A stretch of DNA of 64,000 nt from Corythucha ciliata. Taxonomy: Eukaryota; Arthropoda; Insecta; Hemiptera; Tingidae. How positions within the stretch are numbered: the stretch's first letter is position 1; each line of letters opens with the position of its first letter. A program made the position numbers and the translations under genes. Below are positions 22,271 to 33,893 of the stretch, one piece after another. The stretch lies in assembly GCA_038030265.1 (NCBI GenBank), contig CM075937.1:27384198-27448197 (forward strand), given 5' to 3'. Below the pieces are notes generated by a model. That model had not been told where the DNA came from. It ran no database searches and worked only from the letters and a program-made list of their open reading frames with translations.

Positions 22271-25227
22271 GTAAAACGGACAATGCGGAAAGGGGTTAGG
22301 GGGACGCCCCAAACTATGTAGTGTAGTAGTATTGTACATTACGATTTGCGAACAACTCTGTAATGTAAGGACTGGTCGCCTACCTGTGCGGCCAAACCAA
22401 TAGCTGCAGCAACGTAAAAAGTGAAACCATCTTTTGCAAACTTTTCTTATGTCGGCGTCGCTAGCTTTTGTGTTTTTTCATCGTCATCTTTAAAATTGCC
22501 AAATAAACGACATTTTTATTCCAATAGCCGAAAATTCTAACGCTATCAGTAACACGTTACTGAGCAGCTCCGGGGCTTAACCCCTCAGCCCTGTCAAATA
22601 GCCACCACCTGCACGTCCAATCCTTCGAGCCCCCTCCCCCTTCAACCGGCACATGAGCTCATTCAAACAAATACCCAAGGGGGGTGGCAAGGCTTTCTGA
22701 AATACTAAAGTTGGAGGGGGGAATACCAAATGCTTCCTGGGCATTGTTGAATTATTTAAACAGCCTTTTCTTGTTTCAGTAGGAAATTCGTACCTTTTCC
22801 TGCGTCTCTTTTCCTGTCTTGCTTGCCTCCTCCTATACTCTACTTTCAATTTGATGATCATTTCAACAACAACAAAAATTACTTCAGCAGAGCTTCCCTA
22901 TCAGCAACAATGGGTGGGAGAGCGATGATATACTGAGGGTGCGAGGGGGTAAAAATAGTCAACTTTCACTGTATTATCCCAGCAAATCCATCGGGCTTGA
23001 AAATTCCAATTGGTACAACTGTTTTCAAAACATGAAAAAACCAAAGGGAGAAAGTGAATCCACGTTACGTTTATTTACTCATATTTTCTTGGGCGGTTTG
23101 AGTATTCAGGTATATATGAAACGCACTCTTTTCGACCACCAGTTCCTGGAGCGAAATTTTTAAACCTCAAATTGAAAAAAACGAATGATCTTAAAGTTTT
23201 TGAACAATCATTCCACGACAAAAACTTGATATGTAATGATTAGGAAAACTACTAATACTGGTTTGTCTCCAAAGAAAAACTCACCGTGCAATTGAAAGAC
23301 AATTGAGGGTACTCGGACCGCCCATAAAAATGTCATTTCGGCTGAGACACATGACAGCGGTTTTGCCCGTGAAACTAGATTTTTTCCATGACCCAGCGCT
23401 ACCAGTTCATTCTCCTTTGAATCCAATCCACTCGACCTCACCACCCCAGTGAAAAGTAGTTCAGGGCAGCTGGTGACCAGTATCAGGAAACTTTTTTTTC
23501 TTCTTCTTCTTTTTTTTTTAATAACGCCCAAATGCGAAGTATAATATTCATGTTTTGGCTTTTTGAGCCCGCAAACAGCCAGCATTGATGGGACTGATAG
23601 GGCAGCTTGCTAGAAAACATTGAATCATCAGCGCTCACGATTATTGATGGAATTATGTTTGTACCATTGTCATTTCAAGGGTTAGAACTTCCTCCCTTTA
23701 AAGCCCAGGAGGGAGGGCGAGCCCGGCTCTTTCTGTGTGCTAAACTCCTCCCCCTCACCACACCAAGTGTATGACCTTCCATCTAATTAGAAACTCAATT
23801 CGGCAGTCCTACTCACTTCTTTCACGGCATATTTTCGATTGTATTTGGTAAAAAAACGTCAAAAGCTCCCTAGGATCCATTTCAACGCAGCCGCCAGCCG
23901 GTTTCCTGTCTCTTCTTCCCTCCCTCTCACCGCGCGCCGCCGGCGTGTGAAATTCCTCAAAACGGTACCTTCTCTCGGATTTCTCACTCAGATTATAATG
24001 GACTTAGTATTGTAGAAGGGGGAGACCACCGTTCTTTTTGCTTTCTGTCACATTTCATGATCCGCTGAACGGCTAGTTTAGAAGACGTTGATTGACGGAA
24101 AGATCTCCAGTCAAGGGGGAGGGCGGGTAGTAATAAACTAGCGCGAATCTTTCTAGGTACTCGTCACATCTGATTCAAGTTGAAAGGTGTTGGGATGGGA
24201 GAACAATTTTCAAGGTAGTAGTACGTACTCACTGTAGATGAAACAATCTTGTTTTCAAGGAATCTACGACCTACTTTTTGAAGGATTAGCGTACCACCTT
24301 GGTTGCCCGCAATCCCCACAAAAATTAGTTTGCGGATACAATACATCGCATGTATGAATCTGTTTATCTGCAAAATAATGAAATGAAAGCTAGAATAATG
24401 TAATTCATAACAGCAGTCGACCGCATTTGTGACCACTATATGTATAATGAAAGCCCCCGACACCCAACAATACCTAACAATGGGCCACTAAACAAACAAA
24501 AAAAATCACAAAACACGAAAGAACTTCCTCCATCCTATTTATATGTTTTCCCATAACCCTGTCACTTTGATTTTATCATTGTAAAACCGGAAATCCCGCA
24601 CAGAAAACGTCTTTCAACACAGGACGTTTTCAGTGCGGAAAAGGTCATTAGTAAATATACCCTCTCTCCCCTCGCCGGGATATTTGAACGGTTGAAAACA
24701 AAAGGGGGAGAAACCCTTCGTGTGTTAGTGTGTTGTTTACCGTCGTCTTGAAAAGGGGTGGAAAACGGAAATTTAGGAGTAATTAACGAGGGGGATGAAG
24801 ACAACCGTTCCAAGAATAAGGCGGTGAAAAGGGAATAAATGCGGTAGGAAGAGGAGGGTGAGGGGCATCTGCTGCGAACCGGAGTGTCGGCTTCCTGAAC
24901 AGCCGTTCAGGAAATCGTAAGGTACATGTATTTGTTTAAGGAATTAAAAAAACAAGAAAAAAGTAACGGGATTAAAATGGGAATACTCCCCGTAATTACG
25001 CCTTGGGGCGACGTTTGTTAAAAAATAACGCGAGCGGAAACCAATAACGCTTCAGCTGAAATAACATTGCACACCCCTTGGAGAGGTTCTCCCGACAACT
25101 CATAGTTGGGCCCCTGATGTTTTAAAAAATATCTTCACATTTTCAAGTTTCCTTCCCCTCTAATTTTGCTTTTTTCTTTCTCACTTTTTTACAGGTAATC
25201 AAAACAGACGAATCTCAAAGCTCCAAA

Positions 25228-25620
25228 ATGCAAACTGAGCTACTCGTGAGCCCCAACTACCACAGCAGTCAATGGGAGGCTTCATCAGGCAGTATAACGC
25301 AACCAAACATTCCTCAAGGTAAATACTACCAACCGTGCATCATTAGCTCCTTAATTTCTAACATCTGGCCCTCTTCATCTTCAGATCCCAGATTTTGGAC
25401 AAGAAATGACGTAGCGACTTGGCTTCATTATATGGCTCAAGTTCACCACTTACCTGACGTGTCCACGGATCGTTTTATCATGAACGGCAAAGCTTTGTGC
25501 CTTATGACGGTCTCCATGTTTTTAGATAGAGTTCCATTAGGCGGCAAACTGCTCTATAAGGATTTCCAGCTACGGTTGGCTCGCGCTATGTATGCCGGAG
25601 AGGTTTACAGATCTTGTTAA
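25228..25620 (+). CDS. edl: Pointed (PNT/SAM)-domain-only Ets cofactor, Edl/Mae-like
   Basis: Two coding exons are joined: 25228-25318 and 25385-25620. The 66-nt GT-AG intron is split in phase 1, giving 108 aa. Residues 31-101 form a Pointed domain: DPRFWTRNDVATWLHYM, FIMNGKALCLMT and GGKLLYKDFQLRLARAMY follow the order and spacing seen in TEL/Yan PNT domains. No Ets DNA-binding domain follows; the stop TAA is 19 residues or fewer after the domain. That architecture is known from Drosophila Edl/Mae, which binds the PNT domains of Pointed and Yan and modulates MAPK-dependent transcription in the nucleus. The intron is a multiple of three and open, so retention would add 22 in-frame residues. 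An acceptor at 25194 indicates an upstream non-coding exon. ATTTA-rich sequence after the stop may shorten mRNA life. It could alternatively be a truncated Yan/Tel paralogue. Confidence 0.85.
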   Translation: MQTELLVSPNYHSSQWEASSGSITQPNIPQGKYYQPCIISSLISNIWPSSSSDPRFWTRNDVATWLHYMAQVHHLPDVSTDRFIMNGKALCLMTVSMFLDRVPLGGKLLYKDFQLRLARAMYAGEVYRSC

Positions 25621-25831
25621 ATTTATTATTTATTAACTTTTTTACAATATTCAAGTTCCTATTTATTACACCCAATTAGGAAAAAAGATGGGAAGAGACT
25701 CCTCTCACTCGTTTTTTCGATTAATTTATTTGTGAATTATGTAAATAACTTATTTATTTGGCATTTTTATGTACATCGTTTAATTTTTCTTTACAAAATT
25801 GTACTTGACAAAATGATAGTCTTCGTTTAGT
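25621..25831. promoter_or_regulatory. Shared 3' region of two convergent genes
   Basis: Only 211 bp separate the stops of the edl/mae-like gene (plus) and PRA1 (minus). For the minus strand, AATAAA signals (TTTATT on plus) lie at 25725-25730 and 25753-25758. The plus-strand gene has no canonical AATAAA here but several ATTTA/TTATTTATT elements, so the 3' UTRs may overlap. Confidence 0.5.
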
Positions 25832-28800
25832 TTAAACTTGAAGTAACACCTCCAGCTGGTCTTCTTCTTTCAATATGTTTTCGATGCAGTAAAATCCGGC
25901 GTGTAGGGAGACCACAAAACAGGAAGCGCCTAAATTTGTTGACAGAAGAAATGGCCAACAAATAATTTTGTTTGTCGCGCGAGTCAACAATTTTCGAGGG
26001 CCCCCTCTTCTCTACATACCGATTACCCAGAAAACAGCTTGACCCACGCCAGCCCAATAGTACAACGGCAGCGAAACTATGCCAACCAGACCGTACTGTT
26101 GATTCAAAGTGATTTCTTTCCCGTTGATTTTCGGCCGTTTTTCTTTCAGCGAGAGAATGTAACATGCAACAAGACTGGCGATGACGGAGAGAAGAAGAAG
26201 AGGTGAAGTGAGCCTGAAAAACGAGCCCTTTGTAAATTTGTACTTCCTCAGAAACATTGGATTCAATTAAACGGAGACTATGCATCTACATTGGGTTCCT
26301 GTTCATTAGCTATTATACAAATAGGAGTTGAACAAATCAAACTCGAGTCATTTTTGATTCGTCAAATGTTGATACTAAATTAACATTTTATTGACAAATA
26401 ACCAGTTAATGACATAAATTACATATTTTTTCTGGCTAAGATAAAGATTGAGGGTAAAATACATAACCCATCCCTAACCAAGCCCAGTTGGGGGGCCAAA
26501 TATTAATTTTTGTGTTCATGACAACAAAATTCGACCTTGACAGCGGCAGTTTTTGGCTGATTACGGTCAGTTTTTGTAGTGGATTCCCATAGTTGTCAAT
26601 CGTGGAAAGGATTTTATTATTTTGGCGGGGCTTTTGTTTTCTTTAAAACGATAAAATGTAGCCTCAGAAATGTGCAAATATTCCACAGTCCGTTCCTCCC
26701 ACACGCAAATGGGAATTTCGCGGGCGTTGCTCTCTCAAAAAGCCAGCAAAGGCTCCCTGTAAAAAAAAAAAAAAAAAAAAATCGCGGAGTCGGACCCATT
26801 CGAAATCCATTTTCACGGGGTTGCCTCCTTTTACGTCCGTATTTTCGCTCATTTAGCACTGACAAAACCCAATTTTGTGGTTTTGGGCAATTCAAGACTA
26901 AGAAGACATTTTCAGCTTTAACTCCTTCACAATAGTATGTCGTGTACCTAGGCAAGAAAGTGGGGGTTTGCCGAGCCGATGCGATGGACGACCTCGGAAA
27001 GTCAATTTTCGGAGCTTGCAAACCCCTTTCTTGGCGTGGTGTACACATATTATTTTAAAATATTTTTACCCAAAATATTTATATTTCAATAGTTTTATTC
27101 TTAAAGTATCCAGTTAAATTTATCGGTAAAAGCCCCCTTTAAATGGGAGAGGCGGTCGAAGCATAAACCTATTGGGCAAGAAGGAATATGGCGATGATTG
27201 TCGTTCCGGCGGGGTATTAGGGCGTTAGTTTCATTTTTCCTATTTTCCAAGTTCCAGTTACTTGTTTCAAAGTAAACAGTCCTGTTAAGCCTGATGTCAA
27301 TTTTTCAATTCGGATGATATCCTTAGAAAAAACGCTACTTCGCAACGAACGAGATACATTCTAGCGGAAACCACTGGCGATAATTTTCCTGCCTGGGCAT
27401 GAAAACGTTCACTTTCCTGACACTTCAGCAGCACCAAACTTGATACTTTCACCATGAGTAGGATCCCCATAAAAACCAATTTCGCGGGTTTGGGCACTCA
27501 AAAAGTAAAGCCGGGTGGATCCGGTTTCTCCCAAATACAACATAATTGTCGTTGGGTTGACTCATACCCACCACTGCTTTCCAAAGGAGAGAGACAGAGA
27601 AAGAGTGAGTGAGTGCGACAAACAGCTCTAAGTTCTGCAGCTGTGTGATGTTCGCCGAGTGCCCTTGCCTTTTGCACCCACTTGGATGCAACTTGACACG
27701 CAGACTTGCATGCAGGACAAAGCAGACTTCTCAATTACAAGATGTTTTTTTTTCATGACAGAAAAACACGTGAGGGGCGTATAACGTGCTTTCATGCACT
27801 CGCGGACTTCATAATGATTCCCTGATGTGCAAAGGGCGACTTAGTACTACCTACAACATATTTAGAGTGACCCGACGTCCTACTTTTCCCGGATATGTCC
27901 TACTTTTTAGAGTGTCCGGGCTCATTTTTCAGATGCCGGGAAGAGGTCAAAACTGTCCTCTTTTCAGTCCTTCGTGATGGTTATAACGTGTGGTATTTCT
28001 AACTAACACATTTCATGTTCACATTTAAACAAAGCTGCGGCGGCGCTTAGCCGCCACGTCCCAAGTCCTCCGTTTAGCCCTCACGGTCCTCATCAGCACT
28101 GGTGAGCCGGGTTTCAACTAGTCATCGTAGCTCGTAGCAGGGATCGTAGCTCAGTGAATTGAAGTCGACCGACTCGGCCCTCCACGACTTACTGGGGAGG
28201 GTGGAGGGATCGGTGGCCCAGAAAGAGTACGCGTTGGCTCTTTTTTTGGATATTGAAGGGGCATTTAATAGGGTACAGAGGGAGTGTTTTGTGGCAACTC
28301 TAGGGCACTTTGGGGTGAAGACGAGGCTGATTCAATGGATAGACTATTCACTGAGTCATAGGTGGGTGGTCGCTAAGGTGGGCGGCGATAGGGTGGAAAA
28401 ACGAGCCAGTAGGGGGGTGCCCCAGGGCTCAAGTCTCTCGCCTCTTCTCTGGATACTTGTGGTAGATAGTCTTATAAGGGAATTAGTGGAAAAGGGCTAT
28501 TATGCGCAATTTTTTGCGGATGACGGAGCCATAGTGGTTAGGGGGAAAGACTTATCCACACTGTGTTCCCTCATGAGGGGGCGGTGGGGATAGTCGAGGC
28601 ATGGTGTAGGCCTAGGGGTCTCACAATAAACCCTAGTAAGATGAATATGGTGTTGTTCACTCACAAGAGAAAAAGGGAGGGATGGCAATCAATCCACTTT
28701 CGGGGAGAGGCCATCGCTCTCTCTAAACAGGTTAAATATTTGGGAGTCATATTGGATGAGAAGTTAAGGTGGAAGGAACACGTAGACAGCGTCTATAAGA

Positions 28801-31800
28801 AAGCTGTGGTGGCCTTTCACCAATGTAGACAAATCGTGGGGAAGACCTGGGGCCTGAAACCACGGGTCATGAAGTGGATATACACAGGAATCATCCGACC
28901 GCGCATCCTGCACGGGGCGGTCGCATGGTGGAGGGGGATAGAGAAGGGAGGGGGGCGGATAGGCTCGCAAAAATACAAAGGCTTGCTTGCCTGGCGATTT
29001 TGGGGCCATTCCGGACAACCCCTACGAGGGCCATGGAAAGATTACTAGGCCTGAAGCCCTTGGACATTGAAGTCAGGGGTCGGGCACTTGAAGTTGCCTA
29101 CAGGTTGAGATGCCAGGGAGGCCTAAAGAGGGCCAGGCAGGGCCAATGGGACTGGGAAGGGGAACTAAATAGAGTATCTCGTCCTCGGCACTTAGGCCGG
29201 ATTACGTGGTTAAAAGAAATGACTTCTCGACCAAAATCAAACAGAGAGTCATTATGAGAGAAGAAGGTTGGGAATCCCGGCAAGAGGAGCTGGTGTGTTA
29301 CACGGACGGCTCCAAGAAGGGTCAGGAAGGACCGACCGGAGCTGGAATTTTCGTGCCGGAGCTGGGGGTGGAAATAAGTATCCCGCTAGGGGGACACACC
29401 ACAGTTTTCCAGGCCGAGGTGGTAGCAATCGATGCTTGTATTCGGGAGCTACTGAAGCGGAAAGTGACAGGTAGGGCGATCGGCATCTACTCTGATGGCA
29501 GGGCGGCGCTGGGGGCGATCACCAAACCCGTGGTGGACTCAGCGGCCGTGGCGAGTTGCAGAGTAGGGATACGGGACCTCCAGGGCGAAGGGAACTCCCT
29601 AACGTTGGGATGGATCCCGGGTCATAGAGGATGGCAGGGAATTGAAAAAGCAGACGAGCTGGCCAAGCGTGGCGCGGACCAGCTGGTGATAGGACCTGAA
29701 CCATCGGTGGGCATTGCCCGAAGGGTGGTCTTGAGGGAGATAAGGGCCTGGGCCAGTGACCAAGCCCTGAGGAGATGGCGGACTGAACCAGGGTGCCGGC
29801 AAGCAAAACTGGGAATAAATGAGGTAGACCAGGAAGCTTCGGCATGGTTGCTGGGACTAACACGGGTTAAGCTTAGGCGGATAGTAGGGATGTATACAGG
29901 ACATTACGCCCTTAATAGGCATCTGTCAATCATGGGGGCAGTAGGGGAGCCCGACTGCGAAAGGTGTGGGGAGGCTGAGGAAACCGCGGAGCACGTCGTA
30001 TGCGAGTGTGACGGCTACGCGGCGGTCAGATACACCATTTTTGGTGACGACAGGATATCCTTCCCCAGCTTCTCAAAGGAGAATGGGACCACTCTCCTGA
30101 GTTTGCTGGAAAGGAGAAATAGGTTTGAGGAGCCGTACTAGGCTCTCCCGAGTCCGGGCCCCAAGTGGGTATGATGTATGGGCCGAAAGGCTTTTGGCAC
30201 CTTCGGAGTCGGGAGACCGTCCGAGCCAGCCTTAAAAAAAAAAAAAAAAAAAAAAGCTCAGTGAATTCACTTGCTGAATCCACCCCACACACCTCCCTGC
30301 ATTTCACTCGAAACTCTAAAATTCACAACACAACCCATGAGAACATTGGACCGAAGAACCAGACAATTGGACTCAGAGTCTGGTTTAAAACCAATCATGA
30401 GCGTTTGGCACCTTCAAAAACAAAATTTCGTCGTTTTGAGTCTTATTTCAGGGATTTTTGTCAGTTCAACAACCAAATTTCGCGGAATTTCCTCTTTCAA
30501 ACCCAAAATTTCGTAGGTTTTGCTCATTCAAAAACCCATTTTACGGACTTTCGCTCTTTCAGAACCCAATTTCAAGGACTTGGCTTCTTTATAACCTAAT
30601 TTCGAGGATTTCACCCGTTCAAAAAAATTTAATTTTGCTAAAAACGAACAGCAAAAATCCAATTCCGTAACTTTGGGTTTTTAAAATTACAATTTCGCTT
30701 GAGATTTTCACTCTTCCATAAACAAACGTTTCAAATTTGGCACATTAAAAACCAAATTTCACGGATTTTTGTGTTACTTCGTACACCAATTTTGTTCATT
30801 TTCTTGCCTTTCGTGGGGGTGGCTCTTTGAACAACAATTTTACGAACTTTCGATCTTTCAGAACCTAATTTCGTGGACTTCGCTCTTTTAAACCCCAATT
30901 TGTGGGATTTTCGCCCGATAAAAAACCCAAATTTGTGGCTTCACCTCTTCATAAAACGTTTTGTGGGTTAGACTAATTCAAAAACTCAAGTTGGTGAAAA
31001 ACTAACGACGAAAAAACAAATTTCGTGATTTTGGCTTTTTCAATCCACAATTTTGCTGTTGATTGTACATAATCAAATTTTGGCCAATTCGAAAAACTAA
31101 CATTGAAAAAACAATTTCAACCCTATTTCGCTTGTTTTCATTACTTCAAAAACCAAATTCCGTGGCCTTAGCCAGTTTCGTCACTTCGAAAAACAAATGT
31201 GGCTCTTTCTAAAAGCGAATTTCGTCATTTAGGCTCCGGCAAACCCACGTTTCGCGGGCTTTCTCAAAACCTAATTCGCGGATTTGCCTCATAATCAAAA
31301 TCCATAATTTCGTACTTTTGGCTTCTACAAACCACAGATTTGTGGTTTTTATTCTTTCAAAACTTAATTTCCTACCTGAAACGCTAAAGTGGTCGTGTGG
31401 GCGGACCTCCTTTTTAACATCTAACAGATCAACCATTAGTTGTTGTTAGCTTGTTTTTAGGCGTCCTACTGTTGTGTCCTACTTTCCGGCGAAAGAGTCC
31501 TACTTTTGTACCAGGTGTCCTCGGAAACCACTTTTACATATGGCCACCTAAAACATATTTCAAAATTAGTCCAGCAGTACAGTCAGGTACACAACAATTC
31601 CAAAGTTGATGTTTTGTGGTTTTATTCGGGGTTTTATATGGATGCGTAATACGTCCATCTAAAGTTCCTTGTGGAAACTTCCTGATAGTTCAAACTTTAT
31701 GGAACTTCATGTGGGCGTGTCTTAAACTTTATGGAACTGCTGTGGTGGAGTGGGTAGATGTTCCAAAGTTGTTTGGTTCAAAAAAAAGTTTATGGTCTAC

Positions 31801-32963
31801 AAGTCGAAGCAACAGCCAAGAAAAGGATTTTGAACAAATTCCAAAGTTTTTTGTTGACGGTACTTGAAGGTACTTTGGATAAAGTATCGAATGGCACCAA
31901 ATTGATTCTTTGTACCTCCCATAGATGGCGAATGTGACAGTGGTGATGTGAAAAGTAAAACATGATACTGGACCTTGTGAAAGTTAAAATTCTAATTTGA
32001 CTGGCCTATTATCAAACTGTCTCATTTCGCTAAAATGAAAAAAATTACTCTGTAGAGTTATTCATCTTCAAACGGAAATATATTGGGCAAAAATCACCCG
32101 ATTTTTCTCAACCAGAATAGTCTTGTTTCACTGAAAAAAAACAACAAAAAACCATCTATTCCCAGAAACCTTTCCAAAAATAGTGTATATTCAACGTCAA
32201 ATGAGCAAGACGTCGATGATTTAAGCCCAGCTGGCGAGTCTTTTTCATAATCCTTTCTGAAATACTGCTGGGATCTAGCGTTGGCATTTTCTCAGGAAAA
32301 CGAATGAATAAAGCTGAGTTTTCGTTGGAGTCTGTTAAGCTGTACCAATATTCGTTGTGGACCTATCGAATGGAGCAGGGAACGCACATTCATGCAGAAA
32401 GATGAATGATTTAGCAGTCACACAATTAGATTTTGGACGATAAAACATACAAATGTCTCGCTATTTGCTTTCAGGACCACTTACTGCCACGTCGTATCAC
32501 ACAATAAAGAAAGCCAAACCGTCTGTTTTCTCCTTGCATTTGCTCCTTAGGGCATTCAGGTGTGAGTTAATAAACTACTATTATTGGTCTACTTACAAAC
32601 AATATGCCATTAGAATGACTGCGATGACGATGTAGTTACCCTGAAAGTACTTGATGTTGTTCACTGCTCTTTTCAACAGTCTAGGAAACGACGGAGGCGT
32701 TTTAAAATTGCCTGTATTGACAAATTCATTCCAAGGCTTGATGCTCTCTCGACATGATGCCACAAATTGGGAGAACGACGGAATTTTCGGAAGATTCTTA
32801 GGAAAACCTGAGAAGCCCGAGCTGATGGTAAACAGATAACAAGTTTGAACACCCGCATGTCAACAACGGAAATAATTTGGTCAAGCTTGGAAAGTTACCT
32901 GATCTTATCGACGGCAACGGGGGCCGACAGAGTCCCTGACATATCCACTGCAACGTCGGTCAT
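25832..32963 (-). CDS. RABAC1: Prenylated Rab acceptor protein 1 (PRA1/RABAC1)
   Basis: Four coding exons on the minus strand: 32963-32899, 32821-32597, 26213-26020 and 25929-25832. All join in phase and encode 193 aa (human RABAC1 is about 185). The N-terminal cytosolic part carries CRESIKPWNEFVNTGNFKTP and NNIKYFQGNYI, diagnostic of PRA1. Two hydrophobic hairpins follow, about residues 79-111 (YCLLTSPLLLLSVIASLVA) and 133-170 (AGVGQAVFWVIGASCFVV). The C-terminus is acidic (KEEDQLEVLLQV). PRA1 proteins sit in Golgi/late secretory membranes, bind prenylated Rab GTPases and help recruit them from GDI. I chose ATG 32963; an in-frame ATG at 33029 would add a hydrophobic 22-residue leader unlike the family, and a TAG precedes it. 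A TCAGTC initiator lies at 33090-33095. The second intron is 6.4 kb and holds a LINE. Confidence 0.93.
28163..29056 (+). pseudogene. LINE reverse transcriptase fragment, frameshifted
   Basis: The first frame (to 28590) reads ALFLDIEGAFNRV, then GVPQGSSLSPLLWILVVD and the catalytic QFFADDGAIV (about 28508-28535). A frameshift at a G-run near 28575 moves the frame to GIVEAWCRPRGLTINPSKM and KQVKYLGVILDEKLRWKEHV. A second shift near 28960 leads to LAKIQRLACLAILGPFRTTP and LLGLKPLDIEVRGRALEVAYRL. These are the palm, thumb and downstream blocks of a LINE RT, in the normal order. Two or more frameshifts disable it. Confidence 0.85.
29206..30141 (+). pseudogene. LINE RNase H domain and zinc-knuckle C-terminus
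   Basis: The 311-codon open frame carries RNase H type-1 motifs: CYTDGSKKGQEGPTGAGIF (first aspartate), FQAEVVAIDACI (glutamate), GIYSDGRAAL (aspartate) and WIPGHRGWQGIEKADELAKR (histidine and last aspartate). A finger-like CERCGEAEETAEHVVCEC near 29957-30010 ends the protein, which stops at 30141. The 3' UTR to 30235 and poly(A) follow. It is intact in itself but fused in nature to the broken RT upstream, so it is non-functional as an element. RNase H would remove the RNA template. Confidence 0.85.
30395..31400. repeat. ~40-45-bp degenerate minisatellite
   Basis: Variants of CAAAAACCAAATTTCGCGG followed by ATTTGGCTCTTT recur every 40-45 bases for about 1 kb with heavy divergence. Related texture occurs at 26795-26940, 27300-27500 and 36710-36930. 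Confidence 0.65.
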
Positions 32964-33509
32964 AATTGCCAAAATTAGGACGAACACAGACAACACGAGC
33001 AATCTCAACACAGGCCCTAAGAAGAACATTGACAGATAGGTTGCACGACTGTTTTCGTTAGCACGAACCACGAACAGCGGTTGCTACTCGACTGAGCGGA
33101 AAAACGCTGACGCCATAATACTCGAGAGCAAGAGTTCGTCGGGGTTTTTCTTATTAGTAAACAAAAGATAAATTTCTCAATTACCTTTGACGCAATAGAA
33201 AATAAGTCTTCTGATAATTTAAAAATATTTTAGTGTACATGCCGAGATTTCATTCTCAAAGACCAAAGTAAAACCCAAAACATTTAATTAAACGTATACG
33301 TCGGATGCTTATTCAAGAACAGCTGAATATAGAAAACAGATGAGTGAAAATACGCAGGAGCCCTCCAAAATAAATAGGAGTATTCACGTCAACTTTCGTA
33401 CTGTTTGTAGTTTCGTAATTACGTAGTCAGATGTTTGTTACCAGGGACATCAAGTTTCGAATGAATGAGTTAAAACTAGGTCCGTTCTGGTTTTCTGCAC
33501 TAGCTACAC

Positions 33510-33656
33510 TTAAGCTCGGTGCACACGATGCATTTTTCGAAGCATGTTTACATGCATGGTGAAAAAAAACATATGATCCCCGGTAGTGACCGGTTGTTTT
33601 TTTAGAACAGGCAGGCCATCATGCTTCAAAAAATGCATCGAGTGCACCGAACTTAA
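33510..33656. mobile_element. ~147-bp hairpin MITE, TIR TAAGCTCGGTGCACACGATG
   Basis: The left end TAAGCTCGGTGCACACGATG pairs with the right end CATCGAGTGCACCGAACTTA. The inner arms (TTTTTCGAAGCATG / CATGCTTCAAAAAA) also pair. The terminus resembles those at 47563-47725, 55829-55972 and 60277-60563. Confidence 0.85.
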
Positions 33657-33659
33657 GGC

Positions 33660-33893
33660 ACTATAAAACACGAGTACTGCAACACGCAAATCGGCGCCAT
33701 ACTTGGTCCCTCATATGATTATAATTATCCCCTGATCTCATTGACAAGTAGGATATTTTTATTTATTTCGACCGCATTCTGCGTTTGTTTGCTGTTACGA
33801 TGACAATTTTTTCATTCATGATATTTTGTTTACCCTAACGACTGAGGGACCAAATATGGCGCTGAAATCCGTGTTGCAGTACCTGTGTTTTAA
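33660..33893. mobile_element. ~230-bp inverted-repeat element
   Basis: About 33662-33714 (CACTATAAAACACGAGTACTG, GCGCCATACTTGGTCCCTCA) is inverted at 33842-33893 (TGAGGGACCAAATATGGCGC, CAGTACCTGTGTTTTAA). It abuts the previous hairpin directly. Confidence 0.8.

Larger units (their letters stand above)
16529..25194 (+). other. Proposed 8.7-kb first intron of the edl/mae-like gene
   Basis: The interval runs between donor GTGAGT at 16529 and acceptor TTTTTTACAG at 25194. It contains an AAT microsatellite (19648-19672), dispersed repeats (19690-20910 and 21005-21070), a hairpin element (21249-21389), a tRNA-like palindrome (21430-21712) and other repeat pieces (21905-22270). A degenerate CAGCTGCCGGAGCGA-type end lies at 23118-23160. 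In the rest (about 16530-19640 and 22300-25190) I see no gene; possible enhancers cannot be recognised by eye. Confidence 0.35.
28161..30254 (+). mobile_element. 5'-truncated LINE (RT + RNase H) with poly(A) tail and 13-bp TSD
   Basis: AGCTCAGTGAATT occurs at 28148-28160 and again at 30255-30267, right after a ~20-nt poly(A). This is a textbook target-site duplication. The insertion starts inside the reverse transcriptase, so it is a 5'-truncated target-primed insertion. It lies antisense in the PRA1 intron. An RNase H domain after the RT places it in an I/LOA/R1-like group rather than Jockey proper, so it is a different lineage from the LINE at 4440-10740. Confidence 0.92.
26214..32596 (-). 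other. Second intron of PRA1
   Basis: It is bounded by donor GTAAGT (minus strand, 32596-32591) and acceptor TTTTTCAG (26221-26214). It contains degenerate CAAAAACC/AATTTCGCGG minisatellite texture (26795-26940, 27300-27500, 30395-31400), a poly-A run (26761-26780) and the LINE at 28161-30254. Elsewhere (26230-26790, 27510-28140 and 31400-32590) nothing is recognised; open frames on either strand have no known motif. Confidence 0.8.

Noticed and set aside
25827..26285. 152-codon minus-strand open frame
   Set aside because: It is an overlapping frame of PRA1 exons 3 and 4 and reads through a spliced intron; the PRA1 frame explains the locus.
26617..27048. 143-codon minus-strand frame
   Set aside because: It runs through a poly-A/T tract (FFFFFFF) and minisatellite texture inside a PRA1 intron, with no domain.
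29519..29863. 114-codon minus-strand frame
   Set aside because: Antisense shadow of the LINE RNase H frame, proline-rich by complement of GC-rich codons.
32673..32858. 61-codon minus-strand frame
   Set aside because: Out-of-frame reading across PRA1 exon 2 and its intron.
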